Below are positions 54,896 to 63,514 of a stretch of DNA of 64,000 nucleotides, piece by piece. The stretch lies in contig NC_012522.1 of the NCBI RefSeq assembly GCF_000010805.1, positions 2,852,001-2,916,000 on the forward strand, given 5' to 3'. The translations under genes were made by a program, and so were the position numbers. How positions within the stretch are numbered: position 1 is the first letter of the stretch; every line of letters begins with the position of its first letter. Origin of the DNA: Rhodococcus opacus B4 (lineage in GTDB: Bacteria; Actinomycetota; Actinomycetes; Mycobacteriales; Mycobacteriaceae). The notes under the pieces were generated by a model. The model was given only the letters and a program-made list of their open reading frames with translations. It was not told the DNA's origin and ran no database searches.

Positions 54896-56098
54896 TCACG
54901 ACGCGCAGTCCGAGCTCGCCCGCAGGTGCGTCGGCATCGACGCGGGGCGGCTCCATTGACTGTCGATCAGTCCGACGACCTGAGCGGTTGCCTCCTGAAG
55001 GAGTTCGGCGGTGTTGTCGAGCAATTCGTGGAGTTCCGCCGGGCCACGGGCGATGGAGAACGCCGCCGCGATCCGGGCGGCGCGAATCTCGGCCGCGGAC
55101 AAGCGGACCGTACCGGCAATCACGACCACGGGGCAGTCCGCCGGTGTCTGACGAACGACGCCCTGCACCACCTTCCCCTGCAGCGACTGCGCGTCGAAAG
55201 CCCCTTCGCCTGTGATCACCAGGTCTGCATCGGCGCACAGGGACCGCAGTCCCACCGTTTCCGAGACGAGGTCGCTCCCGGGCACGAGTTCCGCGGCGAG
55301 GAGTGCGCTCAGGCAGGCGGGCATGCCGCCGGCCGCGCCTGCTCCGCGCAGTGTCAGGACGTCGGTCCCGTACGCATCGCGGAGAGTGATCGCCAATTGT
55401 TCGAGTCCGGAATCCAATTCACGGACCTGGTCGGCGGTCGCGCCCTTCTGTGGCCCGAAGACCGCGGCCGCCCCGTTCTCCCCGCAGAGGGGATTGTCGA
55501 CATCGGTCGCGACGCGCCAGCGCACCGACCGTGCCCGCGGATGCAGATGCGACTCGTCGATGGCAACGATGTCACCGAGCCCCGCACCGCCGGGTTCCAC
55601 GTCGTGCCCGTCTTCGTCGAGGAATCGGACTCCGAGCGCGCGGAGCATCCCGGTGCCCCCGTCTGTGGTGGCGCTGCCTCCGATGCACAGAAGAATTTCG
55701 TCGACGCCGTCTTCCAGTGCGCTCGCCGCGATTTCGCCGACGCCGAAGGTGTCCGCCCGCAACGGTGACGGTGGAACGTCCGCCACGTGCGGCAGACCAT
55801 TCGCCTCCGCAGCCTCGATGATCGCGACCGTGCCGTCGTTCGACAGCCCGTAGCGGGCGCTCCGCGGACGTCCGAGGGCGTCGTGAGCGCGGATCAGCCG
55901 GGGTGCCGCATTACCCGCTGAGAGGAACGTCTGCAACGTGCCCTCGCCGCCGTCCGCGAGTGGGCACTGCACGATCCGGACGTCGGCGCCGAGCGCTGAC
56001 CGGACACCGGCGGCCATCGCGGCTGCGACGTCGACGGCGGAGAGGCTCCCCTTGAACGAGTCGGGAGCGAGGACAACGGTAGGTGTGCGCTTTCGCAT
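54896..56098 (-). CDS. Glycerate kinase (GarK/GlxK family)
   Basis: 400 aa from ATG 56098. The opening VVLAPDSFKGSLSAVDVAAAMAAGV is characteristic, with CPLADGGEGTLQTFL and LCIGGSATTDGGTGMLRALG for substrate and nucleotide binding, and GAGAAGGMPACL near the C-terminal third. Phosphorylates glycerate to 2-phosphoglycerate, feeding lower glycolysis. It lies upstream of pyruvate kinase, 50 bp away, so glycerate could be turned into pyruvate with enolase encoded elsewhere. The CdaR-type regulator gene lies just upstream on the same strand, and an inverted repeat lies 36 bp before the start. Confidence 0.93.
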   Translation of the reverse strand: MRKRTPTVVLAPDSFKGSLSAVDVAAAMAAGVRSALGADVRIVQCPLADGGEGTLQTFLSAGNAAPRLIRAHDALGRPRSARYGLSNDGTVAIIEAAEANGLPHVADVPPSPLRADTFGVGEIAASALEDGVDEILLCIGGSATTDGGTGMLRALGVRFLDEDGHDVEPGGAGLGDIVAIDESHLHPRARSVRWRVATDVDNPLCGENGAAAVFGPQKGATADQVRELDSGLEQLAITLRDAYGTDVLTLRGAGAAGGMPACLSALLAAELVPGSDLVSETVGLRSLCADADLVITGEGAFDAQSLQGKVVQGVVRQTPADCPVVVIAGTVRLSAAEIRAARIAAAFSIARGPAELHELLDNTAELLQEATAQVVGLIDSQWSRPASMPTHLRASSDCAS

Positions 56099-56133
56099 GA
56101 ACTGAGCGTAGGCCACCTACGGCCGGCGTCATA

Positions 56134-56148
56134 TGTGCGTTCTGCACA
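56134..56148. promoter_or_regulatory. Inverted repeat TGTGC-N5-GCACA upstream of glycerate kinase
   Basis: TGTGCGTTCTGCACA, about 36 bp upstream of the glycerate kinase start. A further half-like copy, TGTGCAG (56178-56184), lies in inverted orientation to CTGCACA (56142-56148). Plausible binding sites for the CdaR-type regulator encoded upstream. Confidence 0.5.
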
Positions 56149-56222
56149 GATTATCGCCGGTTTCTTGCTTAAAATTATGTGCAGTTTGCTCCTGCCGGCG
56201 GGTCGTGGCGTAATCGGCAGCG

Positions 56223-57365
56223 TTACTCGCCGCGATATGGATCCTCGAGCGCCGCGGCCGCGAGGAGCGTCAGACGCATGGCGACGGCGTGGTCGAACGT
56301 GCGCAGGTTCAATCCGGTCACGTGCTCGATCCGGTCGAGGCGCTGAACCAGCGTATTGCGGTGCACCTGGAGAGCAGTCGCCGTCGACGCGATCGACAGA
56401 TTGTGTTCGAGGAATGCGCGAGCGGTCTCGCGCAGAGTCGTCGACAGCGGCGTGAGGACCCGCTCCACGGTGTCGTGTGAAATGTCCCGGGACTGCTGTG
56501 CGACAGCTATTTCGGGCACCAGTGCAGAGAGTTCTGTCACCTCCCCCGTCGGCAGCAGGGCCGCCCGGGTCAGGAGCATGCCCAGCCTGGCGGCGTCCAC
56601 GGACAATTCACGCGACGAGGCGGCGTGCCTGCCCGTGACGAGACGGACGTCGCCGGTGCGCAGCCGCCGCCAGGTCGCGGCAAGTGTGCGGTCTGTCACC
56701 GAACTGCTCAAAACCCACACCGCACCCTGCAATTCGGCCGCGACGACGCCGGGCTCCCCCTGGATCCGTCGAAGCAGCGCCACGGACGTGGAGGAGGGAA
56801 GGGACCACGATCCGCTGCCCGATGCGGGAACGGCCGCAGTGATGTTCCACGGCGGGGTCATCGGTGAACCGATGTGGCGTAACGCTTCCAGCAGGCCGTT
56901 CTCGCCGACGGTTCCGTTCACCAGTCCGAGGAGCAGTTCGCGCACCGCCGCTTCCCGCCATCGCGAACTGTCCCGGTGCTGTTCATTCCGCAACAACAGT
57001 TCCACGGTGAGCGCGAGGACGCTGCACACCGATTCGACCTCCGCCGGATCGCCCGTGATCCCCACGGCACCGACGATCCGCCCGTCGAGCGTCAGCGGAA
57101 TATTGATCCCGGCTCGGACATCCGCAGACTGTTCGTCGGCGTCCACGAGAACCCGCCGGCCGTCCCTGATGGCGTGGAGCGCACCGGCGTGCACGGTGCC
57201 GATACGGGTCCTGTCGACCGAACCGATGATGCGGCCGTTGCGATCCATCAGATTGATGTTGTAGTCCAGCCGGGGGCTTACCTCGTCCACCACGCGCTGC
57301 GCGAGTTCGCCGGTGAACACGTACGCGAACTCGTCCTCGCCGCCGTCCTGCACCGCCCACGTCAT
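56223..57365 (-). CDS. CdaR-type sugar diacid/glycerate regulator
   Basis: 380 aa. The N-terminal 'sugar diacid recognition' domain covers about 1-135 (LAQRVVDEVSPRLDYNINLMDRNGRIIGSVDRTRIGTVHAGALHAIRDGRRV ... AGINIPLTLDGRIVGAVGITGDP). The C-terminal PucR-type helix-turn-helix is ARAFLEHNLSIASTATALQVHRNTLVQRLDRIEHVTGLNLR. CdaR regulates glycerate/glucarate use in E. coli; here the gene directly precedes glycerate kinase on the same strand, so that role is very likely kept. Its start lies about 48 bp upstream of the end of the broken GNAT gene. Confidence 0.92.
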   Translation of the reverse strand: MTWAVQDGGEDEFAYVFTGELAQRVVDEVSPRLDYNINLMDRNGRIIGSVDRTRIGTVHAGALHAIRDGRRVLVDADEQSADVRAGINIPLTLDGRIVGAVGITGDPAEVESVCSVLALTVELLLRNEQHRDSSRWREAAVRELLLGLVNGTVGENGLLEALRHIGSPMTPPWNITAAVPASGSGSWSLPSSTSVALLRRIQGEPGVVAAELQGAVWVLSSSVTDRTLAATWRRLRTGDVRLVTGRHAASSRELSVDAARLGMLLTRAALLPTGEVTELSALVPEIAVAQQSRDISHDTVERVLTPLSTTLRETARAFLEHNLSIASTATALQVHRNTLVQRLDRIEHVTGLNLRTFDHAVAMRLTLLAAAALEDPYRGE

Positions 57366-57412
57366 GTAGCAACACTAAACGTGCGAGGTCGTGATGCCCC
57401 CTCCCGGACGGG

Positions 57413-58165
57413 TCATGGGGTCCGGAATCCGCGGAAGGTCACCTGCGTGCGGGTGCGGAAACCGAGCCGCTCGTACAGGGCGATCGCGCCGGTGTTCGTC
57501 TCGGCCACGTGCAGGAACGGGCGTTCGCCCCGACCGATAATCCGCGCTGCCAGCGCACGGATGAGGAGGGCGGAATGGCCTCGCCCGCGTGCCTCGGGTG
57601 CGGTGCAGACGGCGCTGATCTCGGTCCATCCCGGTGGCCGGAGCCGCTCGCCCGCCATCGCCACCAGCCTGCCGTTCTCCCGGATTCCGAGATGACAACC
57701 GAGTTCATGAGTGCGTGGCCAGAACGGTCCCGGTCGGGTCCGCGCGACCAAGTCGCGCATCGCGGGCCCACTGTCCGCGCCGAGGTCGACGACACCTGCT
57801 TCGGCTTCCGAAATATCGACCGGCGTGGTCCCGGCCCAGATCATCTGGCGCCCCTCCAGAGCGAACACCGGCTCCCAGTCCGGTGGCGGCGTCGCCGCGC
57901 AGCTGAACATGTCGGCCAGCTCGCCCCCACCGAGCAACCGCGCCGGGTCGGCCTACCCCTGCGGTCCCGGACCGGCGGCGACCGCGGAGAAGGTCGCCAC
58001 CTCCGGCGGGTAGGTGGCGGCCCGGCCGTGCCGGCTGGCGAAATGTGCGTGGTGCGATCGCAGAGATTCGCCCACCGGGTCGCCGAGCGCGGCGGCATCA
58101 CAGCTGTCCTGAGTACCGTCTCCGCCCGAACTGGGCGACGTGGTGGTGATCGGGATGCTGGTCAT
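57413..58165 (-). pseudogene. GNAT acetyltransferase interrupted by an in-frame amber codon
   Basis: Starts at ATG 58165 with AGGAG upstream (MTSIPITTTSPSSGG). Reads through HHAHFASRHGRAATYPPEVATFSAVAAGPGPQG to a TAG at 57953-57955 and then continues in the same frame as ADPARLLGGGELADMF to the acetyl-CoA motif VCTAPEARGRGHSALLIRALAARII and LYERLGFRTRTQV. No base is lost: a single TGG-to-TAG change would explain it, since relatives I recall have Trp-Ala after that point. The broken product lacks the whole GNAT catalytic half. A sequencing error, read-through or restart at TTG 57937 are possible alternatives. Confidence 0.78.
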
Positions 58166-58229
58166 CGAGATACTCCTTTGCCCCTCGGTGAAACACACGG
58201 GCCCTACGGATCCGGTCCGTGAGCATCAT

Positions 58230-59495
58230 CTACGCCGACGGGTGCCGCTGTGCGTGCGGGGTGAGCAACTTGACGGCGACGAGGAGATCCAGGACGTCGT
58301 CGAAGCGCCGGAGATCCTTTCCGGTTCGCTCCGCGATACGGTCCAGCCGGTGGTAGGCGGTGTTGCCGTGGACATACAGCGTCTCGGCAGCCGCCTTCGC
58401 GTTGAGGTTGGCCTTGGCGTATGCCTCCAGCGTGTCGATATACACCCGATCCGCGGCGAGGTCGTCCTCCACGAAACGCCGGACCGCGGGATCGATGAGC
58501 CGGCGCGCGGTCTCGTCCCGCTTGGTGAGGAGGTATTCGAACGTCGTCAGGTCGCTCAACGGCTTGACCCCCGGTTGATCGGACAACTGCTCGCGAGCGG
58601 TGACGGCTTCGGAGTAGGCCAGCGGTACCGCCTCGAGACCGAGGTGCACCGTGCTGATCCCGATCGTGAGCTCGATTCGCTCTGCGCGAAGGGTATCGAA
58701 GGCATGCGTCAAACTGCGTGTGACTGCTTCGCTGTTGCCCTCCTCTGCGGGGAAGATGCCGATGAATTCTCCGTGCCGGAAGGCGATCAGGCCCCGGGCG
58801 CGCGTGTGGTCCGCGCCCGCCGCTCCCAACGCGCGAACGATTGCTTGCCGGCTGCCGCCGTCCTGGGTGGCGAAACCGGACGCGACGACAACCTTCGAGC
58901 CGAGGTCGAGTCCAGCTGTCCGTAGGGTCGCTTGCCGCGACGCCACCGTGGGAGTTCTGCCGGCAAGCAGATCGTCGACGAGGTCCCGGGCCGCCCTGGC
59001 AGCGTCCGCGAGCAGGAACTGCTGTGCTTCCAGATACCCTTCGGCGGCGATCGTGCTGCCCGCTTCGATCACCCCCATGATGAATCTGACGGAGTCGGTC
59101 GCCGCGGCTTGAAGGTCGGGGTGCTTCCGTGCAATGTCGAGGACGCTCTCCCAAAGAGTCAACTGGCTGATCCGGAACGCCTGGAGGAAGTCGGCGAGAG
59201 GAATCGACTGCGTCACTCTGCGCAGGGCGTGGTTTCCGGTGACCCGGTAGTCGTCGCGCGAAGGAAACTCGTCCCGCGCCAGGCTGTGCGCGAATGTGTC
59301 GAAGACATCTCGGCAGTGAGCGGCAACGTCCTCACGCAGACCGGGATCCGAATTGTTCCGATAGCTCGGTACCTGCTGGCAGATCCGGGTTGCGGCCAGT
59401 GCGGCCACATCATGCACGGCGTCCTCGACGTGGCGTGCAAGCTCTCGCGTGAGATTCTGTGCATCGGAGTGCGGTCGGTCGACCACGGGTGTCAC
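58230..59495 (-). CDS. PucR/CdaR-like regulator with C-terminal helix-turn-helix
   Basis: 421 aa from GTG 59495; GTG 59486 is nearly as good. The N-terminal half (AALAATRICQQVPSYRNN ... LADFLQAFRISQLTLWESVLDIARKHPDL) resembles the RsbT co-antagonist-like region found in these regulators. A GGDEF-like region comes next, and YAKANLNAKAAAETLYVHGNTAYHRLDRIAERTG is the PucR-type helix-turn-helix. It lies on the same strand as the broken GNAT gene, about 65 bp upstream of it. No clear catabolic operon is adjacent, so targets are unknown. Confidence 0.87.
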   Translation of the reverse strand: MTPVVDRPHSDAQNLTRELARHVEDAVHDVAALAATRICQQVPSYRNNSDPGLREDVAAHCRDVFDTFAHSLARDEFPSRDDYRVTGNHALRRVTQSIPLADFLQAFRISQLTLWESVLDIARKHPDLQAAATDSVRFIMGVIEAGSTIAAEGYLEAQQFLLADAARAARDLVDDLLAGRTPTVASRQATLRTAGLDLGSKVVVASGFATQDGGSRQAIVRALGAAGADHTRARGLIAFRHGEFIGIFPAEEGNSEAVTRSLTHAFDTLRAERIELTIGISTVHLGLEAVPLAYSEAVTAREQLSDQPGVKPLSDLTTFEYLLTKRDETARRLIDPAVRRFVEDDLAADRVYIDTLEAYAKANLNAKAAAETLYVHGNTAYHRLDRIAERTGKDLRRFDDVLDLLVAVKLLTPHAQRHPSA

Positions 59496-59593
59496 CCCTA
59501 TCGAAGTGCCGGAAACGGAGCGCCTCCCGGTTCGTCGAGACTCGGTGTGGTCAACGTACCTGCTCAGACATCGTTCCCGGTAGTTCCCACGAT

Positions 59594-59622
59594 CGGCCGG
59601 GAGCCCCGTGGACTCCCGGCCG
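59594..59622. terminator. Terminator hairpin
   Basis: CGGCCGGGAG/CTCCCGGCCG, a perfect 10-bp stem with a nine-base loop, just past the end (59633) of the DJ-1/PfpI gene and before the PucR-type gene start, both on the minus strand. Confidence 0.75.
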
Positions 59623-59632
59623 GCTGTCGCAC

Positions 59633-60328
59633 TCAACCGAGCTGCCGGACCACGGCCTCGCCGACCTTGCGCGCACTGCTCGGATTCTGCCCGGTGATCA
59701 GTCGGCCGTCCTCGACGACGAACGGATCGAACGGGTTCGGTGCGAGGGTGAAGCGTGCTCCCCGGTGTCGAAGTTCGTCTTCCAGGCTGAACGGGACCGC
59801 GTCGCTGCGCTGCGCGAGTTCCTCCTCCTTCCAGGTGAATCCGGTAACCGAGCGATCCTTCACGAGGTATTCGCCGTCGCCGAGCTTGACCTCGAGCAAC
59901 CCGGTGGGACCATGGCACACCGCGGACACGATCTTCCCCGTCTCGTAGAACTGGGCGATCAGCTCGGCGAGCGTACGGCTCTGCGGGAAGTCGAACATCA
60001 CGCCGTGTCCACCGGTCAGGTAGATCGCGTCGAAGTCCGCCGCATCTATGTCCGCGACGGACACAGTCTCTTCGAGAAGGTCCATGAAATCGCGATCCGC
60101 GTACCGTTTCCCGGTTCCGAGATCACCCAGGAAGTCGTGAGACAAACTCTCCGGATCGATGGGAACGCGGCCACCCGCAATGCTGGCGATTCTCAAATCC
60201 AGCCCTGCCTCCTCGGCCACATCCCAGAAATGCGTAAGTTCGCCGAGCCACAAACCGGTTCGGTAACCAACTTTCTCGTACTCGCCGATGCTGGTGACGA
60301 TGACGAGAACCTTCGAACGAGTAGCCAT
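59633..60328 (-). CDS. DJ-1/PfpI (Hsp31-like) family protein
   Basis: 231 aa from ATG 60328. The nucleophile elbow is SAVCHGPTGLL, with LTGGHGVMFDFPQS providing the supporting Gly-His region. This is the Hsp31/glyoxalase III-like branch, whose members act on methylglyoxal or protect proteins; no activity can be fixed from sequence. Immediately downstream of a decayed marR on the same strand, so it was probably MarR-controlled before that gene broke. Confidence 0.88.
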   Translation of the reverse strand: MATRSKVLVIVTSIGEYEKVGYRTGLWLGELTHFWDVAEEAGLDLRIASIAGGRVPIDPESLSHDFLGDLGTGKRYADRDFMDLLEETVSVADIDAADFDAIYLTGGHGVMFDFPQSRTLAELIAQFYETGKIVSAVCHGPTGLLEVKLGDGEYLVKDRSVTGFTWKEEELAQRSDAVPFSLEDELRHRGARFTLAPNPFDPFVVEDGRLITGQNPSSARKVGEAVVRQLG

Positions 60329-60365
60329 GTGCACTCTACCTCTTCGTGTCGTGAGTTGTTCGGTG

Positions 60366-60720
60366 TCAGGTCAGGTCGTCGCGGGAACCACGTGCAACTC
60401 TGCTGAGTAGCGAGCGGAATACAACGCGCTCATTGCCGTCGAGCACGCGGAGAACCGACGCTTCGGCGACGCGCACATTCCGTTCGAGAACTGTGTAGTG
60501 CGCAGTTCCGAGACCCTCGGAACGATCTTCCGGGCGCGACGGTCGACCGGACGCTGCACTCGCTCGACGAGACCCGTGTCCACCGGTGCATCGATCACGT
60601 ACGGGAGGACCGTGCGATCGATTCCGAGGTAGTCGGCCAGACCGAGTTGGGTGGACATTTCCTTGCACAACACGGTCTGGAGCAATCGGTTGCGGCTGCC
60701 CCGATGAATTGACCATGAAA
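60366..60720 (-). pseudogene. MarR-family regulator broken by a frameshift
   Basis: The winged-helix part is intact in one frame (STQLGLADYLGIDRTVLPYVID, then VERVQRPVDRRARKIV). It shifts near 60525-60540 into another frame that ends VRVAEASVLRVLDGNERVVFRSLLSRVA, the C-terminal dimer helix of MarR. The N-terminal helix is not clear in either frame. The stop is 38 bp from the DJ-1/PfpI start. Sequence conservation on both sides suggests a recent break. Confidence 0.7.
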
Positions 60721-61011
60721 CGAACTGTAGGAACAGACCTTCCGCATCACCAGGGAATTGGTCACAGACCCGTTTGTACGCCCGCACAGTGCGTGACGCG
60801 CTGCGAGAACTCGCAGCGAACCCACCAATCCAGCGAGGGTTGTGATCGAACAACAGGGCTCCACCCAATATGTTGTGGGGCGGTCATCGTGTGTTGGCCG
60901 TCACATGCAGGGATAGTCGAGGGGCAGACGGAACGGATGCGGCGAGCCCGCAGTCCGTGCCACACCCCACATCGCCAGATTCCTCGGCGAAGCTCCCAAC
61001 CGTGAGGCCCA
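60721..61011 (+). other. Non-coding region before the MHS transporter
   Basis: About 290 bp with no supported gene. It separates the broken marR (minus strand) from the MHS gene (plus strand) and should hold their promoters. AT-richer stretches occur near 60720-60770 and 60855-60900. I see no clear operator. Confidence 0.4.
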
Positions 61012-62349
61012 ATGACCACGAAACTTCCTGTGCCCGAGCGCAGCACCTCAGAGAATCAGCCTCGATCGATGTTCAGGATCGCTACCGCATCGCTCGTGGG
61101 GACGACCATCGAGTTCTACGACTTCTTGATCTACGGGACCGCAGCGGCGCTCGTCTTCGGCCCGCTCTTCTTCCCATCCCTCGGTGCGGGCGCAGCCACA
61201 CTGGCAGCCATCGCCACGTTCGGCGTGGCATTCGTAGTCCGCCCCCTCGGTGCAACCCTGTTCGGCCACTACGGCGATCGTCTCGGACGCAAGAAGACTC
61301 TCGTGACCACGCTCCTGATCATGGGAGGCTCTACCTTCGCGATCGGCCTCATGCCGACCGCCGACGCGATCGGGGCGGCAGCCCCGATCTTGTTGGTGGT
61401 GCTCAGGGCGCTACAGGGGCTGGCTCTCGGTGGCGAGTGGGCGGGCGCCGCGCTCCTGACGTCGGAATACGCCGACCACGGCAAGCGAGGCCGCTACAGC
61501 ATGTACCCACAGCTCGGGCCGGGCCTCGGCATGGCACTCTCCAGCGGAACCTTCCTGGTTACCGGGCTGGGGATGAGCCCCGAGAGCTTCACCGACTGGG
61601 GCTGGCGCGTCCCGTTCCTGGCCAGCGCCGTACTCGTCGCGGTCGGCCTCTGGGTGCGGTTGAACATTGCGGAGACCCCCGCGTTCGCGAAGACCATCGC
61701 CGCCGAGGAGCAAGCCAAGCTGCCCTTCGCGGACGCGCTGCACGACCAATGGCGCCAGATCCTCTTGGGTGGCGGCATGCTGTCGATGACGTTCGGCTCC
61801 TTCTACATCGCGATTGTCTTCCTCACCAGCTACGCCGGCCAGGGCGAGGCCGGTGTGCTCGGTCTGTCGCGGGAGACAGTTCTCGTCGTCGACATCCTCG
61901 CCGCCGGAATCCTCTCCGCAGCTGTCATCGGCTCTGCGATCTGGTCCGACCGGATCGGCAGGCGGCGAGTGCTGCTCACGGGAACCGTTTTCGGAATTGC
62001 CGCAGGCCCGCTCGCCTTCGCCGTCATGGAGCCCGGAGGCACAGTCTCCTTCTTCCTCGCGATGAGCCTGCTGATGCTGGCGCTCGGTATTCCCTACGGC
62101 CCTGCCGCCGCCTATCTCCCCGAACTCTTCAAAACCCGATACCGCTACACCGGCGCCGGAATGAGCTACAACCTGGCCGGCATCCTCGGCGGTGCTCTCC
62201 CGCTCGTTGTCGCCGATCCGTTGATCAAGGCCCACGGAGGAATGGGCGTGGCCTACTTCCTCTCCGCCCTCGGCGTGGTCAGCACAGCCTGTCTGCTGCT
62301 CCTGAAGGAGACGAAGGACGTCGCGATCGACGCCGACAGCAATGCCTGA
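61012..62349 (+). CDS. MFS transporter, MHS family
   Basis: 445 aa, 12 membrane segments. Signature sequences are TTIEFYDFLIYGTAAALVFG, FVVRPLGATLFGHYGDRLGRKKTLV and LRALQGLALGGEWAGAALLTSEY. It lies before a quinone oxidoreductase gene on the same strand: the oxidoreductase starts 82 bp after the transporter's stop if GTG 62432 is used. Substrate is some organic acid or zwitterion. The broken MarR or an unlinked regulator may have controlled it. Confidence 0.9.
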   Translation: MTTKLPVPERSTSENQPRSMFRIATASLVGTTIEFYDFLIYGTAAALVFGPLFFPSLGAGAATLAAIATFGVAFVVRPLGATLFGHYGDRLGRKKTLVTTLLIMGGSTFAIGLMPTADAIGAAAPILLVVLRALQGLALGGEWAGAALLTSEYADHGKRGRYSMYPQLGPGLGMALSSGTFLVTGLGMSPESFTDWGWRVPFLASAVLVAVGLWVRLNIAETPAFAKTIAAEEQAKLPFADALHDQWRQILLGGGMLSMTFGSFYIAIVFLTSYAGQGEAGVLGLSRETVLVVDILAAGILSAAVIGSAIWSDRIGRRRVLLTGTVFGIAAGPLAFAVMEPGGTVSFFLAMSLLMLALGIPYGPAAAYLPELFKTRYRYTGAGMSYNLAGILGGALPLVVADPLIKAHGGMGVAYFLSALGVVSTACLLLLKETKDVAIDADSNA

Positions 62350-62431
62350 CCTGCACCACCCGACCCCTCGATCGCAGGTGGGCCGCTCGGACGCGCTGGG
62401 CGGCCCGCCTTTCACCAGAACTGGAGCAACC

Positions 62432-63445
62432 GTGAGCAACCCACTGATTCCCGGGCACATGACCGAAGTAGTGATCACCGAGCCCGGAGGACCCGACGTG
62501 CTACAGCCACGGCGGGCCCCGGTCCCCACTCCTCATGGCGACGAGGTACTCGTGCGCGTGAAGGCCGCGGGGGTCAACAGGCCTGACGTCATGCAGCGCA
62601 GGGGCGAGTATCCGATGCCGCCCGTGGTCAATCAGACGCCTGGTCTCGAGATCGCCGGCGAGATAGTCGCCGTGGGCAGCAGCGTCACCCGCTTCGCGGT
62701 GGGAGATACCGTGTGTGGGCTCACCGAAGGCGGCGGGTACGCCGAGTACTGCCTCCTATCGGCATCGCAGACCCTCCCGGTACCTCATGGCATGACGGCG
62801 AGCGAGGCGGCGGCCATTCCGGAGACCTTCTTCACCGTCTGGGCCAACGTTTTCCACATCGGTCGAGCGGCAGCCGGCGACACGCTTCTCGTCCACGGCG
62901 GCACCAGCGGCATCGGATCGACCGCACTCATGCTCGCCACGGAATTCGGGATCCGGACCATCGCCACCGACGACGGCCCCGAAAAGTGCAAGGCGATACT
63001 AGAACTCGGCGCCGAGTTCGCCATCGACTTCCGCGAACAAGACTTCGCCGAAGCCGTCCTCGACCTGACCGACGGCCGGGGCATCGACCTCATCCTCGAC
63101 ATCGTGGGCGGTGCCTACCTCGAACGCAACATCGCATCGTTGGCAACGGACGGGCGATTACTGTCGATCGGCTTCCTCGGCGGTGAGGTGGCGCCCCAGG
63201 TGAACCTGCTCACCATCGCGCTCAAGCGCGCGACCCTGACCGGCTCGACGATGCGGTCACGAACCGCGCACGAGAAGGCGGTAATCGCGACCGACTTGCA
63301 GGCGAAGGTGTGGCCTGCGCTCGCCGCAGGCCGCTGCCGTCCGATCATCCACGACGTGTTCCCCTTGGCGCGAGCTGCGGACGCCCACCGGATGATGGAG
63401 AGCGGTCGGCACATCGGCAAGATCGTCCTGAAAGTTCCGGAATGA
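62432..63445 (+). CDS. NAD(P)H quinone oxidoreductase, PIG3/QorA type
   Basis: 337 aa from GTG 62432 with GGAG upstream. MDR fold: TEVVITEPGGPDVLQPRRAPVPTPHGDEVLVRVKAAGVNRPDVMQRRG, then the NADPH motif DTLLVHGGTSGIGSTALMLATEFG and the final IGKIVLKV. The opening and SGIG rather than SGGVG place it in the PIG3-like branch. An earlier in-frame start at 62342 would add 30 residues without family support. Follows the MHS transporter, and converges with the methyltransferase gene. Confidence 0.88.
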   Translation: MSNPLIPGHMTEVVITEPGGPDVLQPRRAPVPTPHGDEVLVRVKAAGVNRPDVMQRRGEYPMPPVVNQTPGLEIAGEIVAVGSSVTRFAVGDTVCGLTEGGGYAEYCLLSASQTLPVPHGMTASEAAAIPETFFTVWANVFHIGRAAAGDTLLVHGGTSGIGSTALMLATEFGIRTIATDDGPEKCKAILELGAEFAIDFREQDFAEAVLDLTDGRGIDLILDIVGGAYLERNIASLATDGRLLSIGFLGGEVAPQVNLLTIALKRATLTGSTMRSRTAHEKAVIATDLQAKVWPALAAGRCRPIIHDVFPLARAADAHRMMESGRHIGKIVLKVPE

Positions 63446-63514
63446 CAACGCCATCCATCGGAAGGCTGAACGCGCTCACCCTTCCCACATCACTATGCGT
63501 TCCCGCTCGATGCC

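Noticed and set aside
57841-58101. Frameshift in the GNAT gene
   Set aside because: Both halves are in the same frame; the only break is the TAG codon at 57953-57955, so it is a nonsense change and not a shift.
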